A stretch of DNA of 40,736 nucleotides from positions 1 to 40,736 of the forward strand of contig MVAQ01000199.1 of assembly GCA_014825775.1 (NCBI GenBank). Direction: 5' to 3'. Shown here one piece after another: positions 31,835-40,736 of this stretch (its first letter is position 1; each line of letters opens with the position of its first letter). The DNA comes from Krasilnikovozyma curviuscula. Its lineage: Eukaryota > Basidiomycota > Tremellomycetes > Cystofilobasidiales > Mrakiaceae. The notes below the pieces were generated by a model that was not told where the DNA came from, searched no databases, and saw only the letters and a program-made list of their open reading frames with translations. The translations under genes were made by a program, and so were the position numbers.

Positions 31835-33555
31835 TCAGATGTCCATAGAGTTTGGCGGGCCCCTCTGGCAAAGCTGAGACCAGTGGTAGCGCTCTCCAGC
31901 AGCGGCTCCCTCGCTAGCCCAGTGCACGAGCTGCTCTTCAAACCGGGCTTCGTTGATGTTCCAATGGCCTAAACGAATAAGAGCATCCTTCTTTTGTGCG
32001 TGGGACGCGAGGTAGTTGGCATGCACGATAACAGGCTCATCTGGTCCTGAGCTGAGATGAACATCAACGACTGAACTCAATTAGGAGCTAGCACGTTTTC
32101 GGTATTTTCGACTTACTCCTTGTAGTTTTTGAAGTCCCAGAAATAAGATGAACCAGGAGGGAACTCTCGAACAGGAAGGTTGCTGAAGAGAAGCGCGTTG
32201 TCTGCATGCTGTCCGGACGTCACAGGTAAGATTGACATAAGAACGAAATCCTTGAGTGAGAGAACTCTAGGACACTGAGGCTTACTGGTGGTACTAGATC
32301 TTGAGATCCTACTGGTTTGTACAACGCAGTGTTGTCTGTCTGCCACATCCTTTGCAGAACATGAGCCTAAGGGGCAAATAAAGCGATGCCGGCCTTCAGC
32401 AAGATCCCCGGAGTATCGATACGATATTGCCAACACAACCTTACCCAATCTTTATCATTCCAGGAGCAAAGCAGATCAGAGTACATCGAGGTGTCCATCG
32501 AAGGGAAACGTTACGCCAACACTCACGAGTCTGGTCATCGACTTCAGGTTCCTTCTCACATTCCTCCAAAACATTTTCTAGCATACGAATGGTCACTGGG
32601 CTTGTTCTCAAGAAGTAGAACCCAGTATTCAGCTCATCACCATATCCCATCGCGTCCTGCTGGAAGTTTGACTGAGAGTGGAAGTCGAGCTACGGGGATC
32701 TCAAATCATCGTCAATCACGCGACCATGATGATGTTGCGTCACCATCGACGCACCTCATCATCAAAGTATGGTATAGGGTCTCTATTGAATGCAATGTCA
32801 ACATCAGAGAAAACCACGTTCTTTCCCTCTTTGAGAGCCCAAAGTACCCCTCGCACTTTGGATTCAGTGATCAGGTTGAAATTTTTGGACCTATAGTCTG
32901 ACTGGTCGACTTCTGCCTCCATAAGGCCAAGCTGACTTCCATTCAGAACATTTAAGCCAAGATACTGAAAGAAGTTAATCGCGTTGGTATCTTGAGCTAC
33001 GAGAAGATGCTTGTATGCTGGAATGCCCTGAGATTCGACATTTAGTGTTGCAGTACAAAGAAAATTGACGCTGTAAAAGATCGGGAGCATCAATGATCGG
33101 GTCTAGTAATCGCATTTGGGCAGAAACTGACGCGAAATCTGCATGCTACGCGTGCGAAGGAACGATCGCTCAGCATTTAGCACCCACTGAATGAACTGCG
33201 CTTGGTGTCGACGAAGCACTCACCCCAAAGTTACAAGATGACATGCTGCAAACAAGAACGGGACAAGGGTCAATCTTGCTTCAATCAGGAAGATATGAAG
33301 CTAGTGAGAGACACACAGAACGGTGTTGATTAAAGTCTCTTTACTGAGACCAGATGGTATATCCAGCTTGTTGATATTGCTGTACACCCCGGTGGAGCTA
33401 GCCAGTATTTGCCTTGGGGTGGGGAGTGGTCTGCCTATATTCTTGAGGCCCAAAGGCGTCCCTAAGAACGAGATGTAGAAGAAAAGAACTGCCGAGCTGG
33501 TGACGAGGAGGAGCAAAATCCTTTGGGCGGAGAGTCGGTTGGAATTGATAGCCAT
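31835..33555 (-). CDS. Type II membrane nucleotide-diphospho-sugar transferase
   Basis: Exons 33555-33315, 33245-33224, 33070-32755, 32659-32527, 32366-32117 and 32051-31835 give 392 residues. A signal-anchor helix spans about residues 13-31 (ILLLLVTSSAVLFFYISF), so the catalytic part faces the Golgi lumen. The Asp motif that binds metal and the sugar nucleotide is FSDVDIAFNRDP, Asp177 and Asp179. DELNTGFYFLRT, VDDQT, EFPPGSSYF and VHANYL follow in the order of the nucleotid_trans (PF03407-like) family, as in GT77 enzymes. The donor and acceptor sugars cannot be told. The second coding exon is only 22 nt. The junction at 32366/32527 is the weakest, since the sequence after it is less conserved. 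Confidence 0.83.
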
Positions 33556-33916
33556 CTAGACAAAAGTACAAGTAAGAGTGTAATGCAGAGGAAAAGTTGC
33601 TCTTGGATGAAGAGTAGGGTATGTAACCCAAAGAAACTGGAATCGTAAGGCTAAGCTTTGACCCTGTCGGGAGATCATTGTGACCTTGCAATGACGACCC
33701 CTGTGTCACCGAGTGAATGACTTGGAACCGGTGGATCCAAACAGCTTACAGGCGTTCAAGAAGGTAGAATCAGCCAGTGTAGACTATGTGGCATCGTGCG
33801 GGGCCAGAGGTGCTTGTGATGAATTGGAATCAAAACAAAGTTGGATCACATATCTGGCACTTAGTCACAAACAAGATCTTGAATATTGTCCACACAAAAG
33901 ACCACCTTCGTCTAGT
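33556..33916. other. Intergenic, nothing recognised
   Basis: 361 bases between tandem minus-strand genes. A plus-strand frame at 33713-34015 runs antisense into MTFP1 and is not supported. Confidence 0.5.
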
Positions 33917-35334
33917 CTACACTGTCTTCTTCTCTTCAGAAACGACTGGCTGAGGAACTCCATTCTTTCTGTTGTATTCTCTGACGCTCTCCTCTACACA
34001 AATAGGTTGCATTAGTTCCGCGTAGATAGACCGATATAGGATGGAAGACTTACCAATCTTTTCAAAGGCAACATCTGTAGCCCATTCCACTGGATGATCA
34101 AAGAGGTAAGGAAGCAGTGGGACAACGGCAAGACCTGAGAGACCATCACAAGCGTCAGTTCAACAAAACAATACACTCTCTGAAAGTCATAAACAATCAC
34201 CTGTTAAAGTAGGGGCCCATCCTCTAACTCTAGGGTTCTTGACATTTTTATACAAGCCAGCGGAGTATCTCACAACCGAATGGATGGTCTGACGAAGATG
34301 AGTTGAAAGTGGTCAGCCATTCATTCGTGCCGCTCGTTATTCGTGAATCCCCCAAATAAGACAAAAGAAAACCCACGAATGCAGGAAGAGCCATCGAAGC
34401 AACACCCTGAAACACAGCTCGCTTTACGGCAACTGGAGAATGAGGTCACACTAATCAGCGCAATTCTGATCGTCCAAGAGACACCAGCCTCAGGAATCAG
34501 AATCATCTTACACATTCCAAGTCGCGTTGGCTCAGCAAAATTAGCAGCCTCTACAATCGTTCATATAATTCGAGTGAAGATGATCACTAGTGTCAGCCAA
34601 TAGCACGAGATAAAGACAACGCCGGATTGAGTGAGACACAAACCAAGAGGAGTAGGACCATGTTTGTAAGCTTTGTAAGTCTCAAATGAGACATCACCGC
34701 CGAGATATGCCCATGAGATGGCGTACTTAAATTCAACAAAGGACAGCTTCAGTTTATGTTTTGTATCTGTAGTGAGGAAAATTCAAAATTCCTCACTCCA
34801 GCTGTAACTACCCAAGGAGGCACGATAGGACGGAAAGATTCTCCAACATCTGAAGTGTAACTATGGCCAATGAAGAAAAGACAAGGCGTTAGCTTAGCTC
34901 ATTGGCAATGGGTTCCTCTCCCCCGACCGCTCCATCTTCGTACTCACGCAATGTACCTAGTCCCAGCCCGAAGAGCAGTTCTCAATCGATTGGTGTAAGC
35001 TACGAGTAAATGAGGAACAAGAATATGTCAGTGTCAGCAACGAGTTGCCTCTGCCTGGGTAAGATCCCGCATGTCCGTCTAGGGTCATCCCTCCAACTCA
35101 CCAGCATATCTACCTCGGCCCAACATTTACAACATCAAGGAAGAAGGACATCACAAAGGTCAGCCTAAAGCGAATAGCTATCAGAACTCTTGGGGGAAAG
35201 ACGTACCTCAAGGTGCTATCAGTGGAATCAACGTCGTCGGCTACCAGAGTGTCGATTTCATTTTCACCAGCCTTTTCGGTGGCCTTGAAAGCAGCTTGAG
35301 CCTCCTCTGTAACCGTTGTACTTCCTGTAGGCAT
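33917..35334 (-). CDS. MTFP1: Mitochondrial fission process protein 1 homologue
   Basis: Ten exons fit: 35334-35207, 35109-35102, 34999-34948, 34860-34797, 34725-34644, 34550-34512, 34432-34377, 34288-34201, 34134-34054 and 33993-33917, giving 224 residues. Conserved blocks are LRYAAYTNRLRT, RYIAYTSDVGESFRPIVP, YAISWAYLGGD, HGPTPLG, QGVASMALPAFTIHSVVRYS and LLPYLFDHPVEWATD. MTFP1 is an inner-membrane protein that affects mitochondrial fission and inner-membrane integrity. The second coding exon is only eight bases (ATATGCTG, 35102-35109), and without it neither frame nor the RYAAYTNR block can be kept. An acidic N-terminus and a charged C-terminus flank the membrane helices. Confidence 0.9.
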
Positions 35335-35733
35335 CTGGATGAAACTTGGATTTGTTAGGGTGTGTCTGGTGTAGACAAACTCAGCGGCGGAAACTGAAAA
35401 GTCGCATCGGCAAGCACAATTGGGCGCCACTCTCTTGCAAACAAGCTTCTGCACACTCTCTAATTTTACGTTTGACTCTATAACGAAATCATTTATCTCA
35501 TTTCATTTTTGCCTACAAAGGTTTGGGGGTCATTGAATACGTAATGCTTTAATGGAACGTGATGTGATGTATACTAGGGAAGCAACAGAACAAATGGTTC
35601 CAAAGAAAGCACGGTAGAGAAAGAATTAGAAGAAGAACAAAGTAATAGGAAGAGAACTGAAACCAGAGTGGATGTTTTGAAAAGGCGTCCATGGTCGTTG
35701 GTTTGTAATTTCCTTCCTGCAGACGATGTTCGC
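35335..35733. other. Intergenic: MTFP1 promoter and actin 3' region
   Basis: 399 bases. The frames at 35549-35743 and nearby are shadows; no feature seen. Confidence 0.5.
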
Positions 35734-37892
<2,159 letters not shown>

Positions 37893-38305
37893 TGTAATAG
37901 ATTTCTAATAGGGAGTAAAGGAAAGAAGAGAAAGGATGTGGATGGTAACGAGTGGAATGGCACGCCTCGCTCACACTGCCCCTCTGTCGCCTGCGAATCA
38001 AAAATTTCCCGTTCAGGAAATTTCCTAAACTTTAGGGCCAGTTCCTCTCAGAGAATGTTTTGCCTGGTCAAGCCTATAAGTGACGTACTGTGGATCACTT
38101 CGCGTCATTGCTACAAGATAAATGCACTATTATAGCATAGATAAAGGCTGGCAGAAAGCATGGCAATTGAACAGAATAGCAAAAAAGTGTGATTTCCATA
38201 TTGGTGACCGGAGCAGGAAGACAAGCAAACAACACATGTACATTAAGCTCCTTACTCAAAATTTCCTCAAATAAACCAAAAAAACAGTTTGTCAGGGTTG
38301 AGGGC
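37893..38305. other. Intergenic: actin promoter and 5' UTR
   Basis: 413 bases between actin and the end of the HMG-box gene. The stretch just upstream of 37892 is pyrimidine-rich on the minus strand, as expected for a highly expressed gene's 5' UTR. No open frame is supported. Confidence 0.5.
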
Positions 38306-39711
38306 GTTAAGCGGTTTCGGAAACCTTTCTCTACAATTACAACAAACATAGAGTCATTAGTATCACGATTGAGTATGCACTGTGATTTCTACTTTTTTAC
38401 TCACTTTCTTCTTCTTCTTCTCGCTCTCGCCTACATCCTCCTTCTCCTTGTGTTTCCTGGCCTTCTTCTCCTTCTCGGTTGCGGCCGGAGTAGCAAGTTC
38501 GTCGATGTTTGCGGCAGCAACAGCCGGAGCCGCTGCTTTGGTTTTCGGAGTTGGAGCTACTTTAGCTGGAGTAGAAGCTGCTGTCTTAGGAGTCTTTGGT
38601 ACTTTGCCAACTGGCATGACAGGCGCTGGCGGAGGAGGAGGAGGGGCTGAATGAGGAGGCGAAGGGGTGTCAGGGTGCATTCGCGTGTCGAACCCCCGTG
38701 AAAATGCAGAACGTACCTTCGTCTTCCTCATCATCATCTTCATCCTCTTCACCATCCTCGTTATCGTCAGTGTCGTCATCCGATTCCTCTTCAGCTCCCT
38801 CAGCAGCTTTGGCATCAGCAGCAGCTTTGCGCTCGGCTCCCTAGTTATAGAAAAACACAGAGGTCTGTTGAGCGTGATATATAGATACGCAATAATGGAT
38901 AAGAAAAGCTTACACCAGCAGCACCACCAGCGTTTTTGTAAGCCTCGTTTTCAGCGTTGAACTCCTCCATCTTCTTCTTGGCGGCACTCGTGAATATCTG
39001 CGAGCCAAACAAGTTTAAGATGCGTTATTAGCGGAAGAAGCATTAGTTATTATAATGCGTTCACTAGCTCTCTGCATTTACCTCCTTGTCAGCCTCTGGC
39101 AGCTCTTTCCATCTCTGGCCGATGAGCTTCAAGACCTCTTGGTAGGATAGCTCTGGGTGACTTTCAGCAGCTTCAGCTCTGATACCATTTTGGAAGATCA
39201 GGTAGGCCGTTGGTGGCTTCTTTGGTGCGTTTGGATCCTTCTCAGCCTTCTTACGTTTGCGTGCCTCAGCTTTGGTCTCAGCAGGAGCAGCTTCTCCGTC
39301 ACCACCTATAGCTGCAGCTTTCTTGGTGACCTTCTTCGACTTGGATTCCGTAGCTTCAGCCTTTGAGGATTCAGCATCTGGTTGGGAAGCTGATGCAGCA
39401 GCTGGTGCTGCGACGATTCCAAAAGCTGGAAGAGATGTGAGGGTGAGATTGACTGCTTTGGCATATTCTTGGACCTTTGTAGCACAGTCATTCAGGGCGT
39501 AAGCGACTTGATTGAAACCAGCGATCATCTGTGTGTGGCGTAAAAAGCAACACGCATGGATGGCGGGTTAACAAAGGATTCGCAGAGAGAACAATGGTCA
39601 GCACGTCCTTAAGGGAAAGCAGAAGAACGAAGTAGTGAGCATGAGACTGACCTGGATTCTCTTCTCCTCGATCTCGGCTTCGTGCTTCTTGTCAGCAGCT
39701 GGTTTTGACAT
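38306..39711 (-). CDS. HMG-box chromatin protein with acidic and Ala/Lys/Pro-rich tail
   Basis: Exons 39711-39652, 39528-39082, 38997-38914, 38840-38717, 38646-38405 and 38329-38306 give 326 residues. Residues 1-60 include a helix (EIEEKRIQMIAGFNQVAYAL). An Ala/Lys-rich linker leads to one HMG box, about 118-195 (DPNAPKKPPTAYLIFQNG, GQRWKELPEADKE, KKKMEEFNAENEAYK), of the NHP6/HMGB type. A strongly acidic stretch follows (DDDTDDNEDGEEDEDDDEED), then a Pro/Ala/Lys tail. The terminal exon adds RKVSETA to a Lys run and so completes a likely nuclear-localisation signal. If that intron (38330-38404, with a TACTAAT branch site) is retained, the reading stops at 38363. HMG-box proteins bend DNA and assist chromatin remodelling and transcription. 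Confidence 0.88.
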
Positions 39712-40736
39712 GATTCTGGATTAGGTGTCAAGATGAGAGAAACAGCGAGCAAGGCAAAAAAAAATAAGTCCAGACGACAGTAGATATGAATCAGAGAAGA
39801 GAGGAGAGAGAATGGTCAGTTGCAATAGAGTGAGCACTAAACATTAAGGAAGAGGAGTATATACCCAAATCTGTAATGGCTGATTTTTGTAATGGAAGTC
39901 AAGACGGAAGAGTAGGGGAAAACCTAATGAGACTAGCCGCTTATATTTTCCTAGCTTTTGCCACACCATTTCCTAAAGAGGATTGTTTGCGTTCGCGAGT
40001 TCCTAATGAAAAAAGGCCTACCAAACAAATTCCGCAATAGAAGGCATAACGAAATAAATACTTAACTGTTAAGTATACTAAAATGGTCTTCAGACAGAAT
40101 GAGGACGGGAAGGACACGATCTTCTCAACGCGTTCATCTCATCTCTTGCCTCGACCCCGTGGGAAGCTGTGTCACCACCACAGATTCAAGGCCCCGTCTA
40201 CATCGAAAAGCATCATTTCACAGTTCTGCAATTTAGAATTTTCAACTGTACGATAAAGTGGAAGCTCACCAGTGTGATTACACGAATGAAATGGGTGGGA
40301 AACTGCTGATCATAAGACTTGTTTTCTTCAACTTGGATAGTCGCAAGTGTAAAGTGTATTTGATATCAGTATCATAAGCCCCCATTTTCAATAATAGGGG
40401 CAATAATGAGTTCTTTGAAACTCGCTGACAGAAAGCCAATGGCGCACCCAAACTCCCCATCAAATCGTTACATGTATGGATAATCTGAAGCCTTAAACGC
40501 AATGCCCGCCAATTTTCAGTTGAAATTATTCTTCTTTGTCCCAGTACAATCCAATAAAATTCAGACAGGATATTTAGTATTAGAGTATCTCAGGCAAGGT
40601 GAGCTATCGACCATTTTGTATTTGGTGGTAAACGTATTTCATCGTGGATATAGAGGAAGATCAAGATGACAGTCATAACTGAGATTCAAGGTATTTGTAA
40701 AAGAAGAACTAGTGGCTACAGCGAGGAGCTGCGACA
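39712..40736. other. Right-end intergenic stretch, no gene recognised
   Basis: 1025 bases to the window edge. The first 250 should hold the HMG gene's promoter, with TATATA near 39858-39864. The minus-strand frame 40278-40502 shows no motif. Nothing else is supported. Confidence 0.45.

Noticed and set aside
33713..34015. 100-codon plus-strand frame
   Set aside because: Antisense to the last MTFP1 exons and without motifs.

Overview
The window looks like an ordinary chromosomal segment from an intron-rich basidiomycete, probably a yeast-like Agaricomycotina such as a Tremellomycete (inference). The reasons are many short spliceosomal introns of about 55-115 nt with GTRNGT donors, moderate GC, compact spacing, and a single-copy eukaryotic gene set (actin, ribosomal protein eS12, TIM22, SEC22) with no bacterial or organellar signals. 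I rebuilt gene models by hand by joining exons so that frame, splice sites and family motifs agree. That gives 19 complete or near-complete genes and one gene cut by the left edge. No tRNA, rRNA, transposon or CRISPR array was recognised.

Left part (1-10 kb): the 3' end of a Ser/Pro-rich protein (1-338); a mitochondrial glycine carrier of the HEM25/SLC25A38 type (1259-2630); a secreted cysteine-rich WSC-like protein (3633-4848); an acyl-CoA-binding protein with a C-terminal membrane anchor (5198-6761); on the minus strand the ER-Golgi R-SNARE SEC22 (6921-8169); and an unassigned multi-pass membrane protein (8588-9917).

Middle part (10-26 kb): three NAD(P)/flavin oxidoreductase genes, namely a short-chain dehydrogenase (10736-11877), an NADPH-dependent FMN reductase (12076-12885) and a zinc-binding-type dehydrogenase/enoyl reductase (15077-16502), with RPS12 (13626-14453) among them. 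A large Zn2Cys6 transcription factor (16672-20365), a CGI-58/Cld1-type alpha/beta hydrolase (20855-22615), TIM22 (22824-23735) and an unrecognised disordered protein (24163-25883) follow. Two of the three oxidoreductases have a reading-frame problem at one spot.

Right part (26-40.7 kb), all on the minus strand: mitochondrial hydroxyacid-oxoacid transhydrogenase (26830-28977), a REEP/HVA22 ER-shaping protein with a long RG-ending tail (29499-31495), a Golgi-type glycosyltransferase (31835-33555), an MTFP1 mitochondrial inner-membrane protein (33917-35334), actin (35734-37892) and an HMG-box protein (38306-39711).

The genes do not form one pathway. Several serve mitochondria (HEM25, TIM22, HOT, MTFP1, perhaps the CGI-58-like hydrolase) or ER and lipid membranes (SEC22, the ACBP, the REEP protein). 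The most notable features are in gene architecture: an actin start codon divided by an intron, an 8-nt internal microexon in MTFP1, a 4-nt first coding exon in RPS12, and the two frame lesions. I did not find a convincing new multi-gene system.
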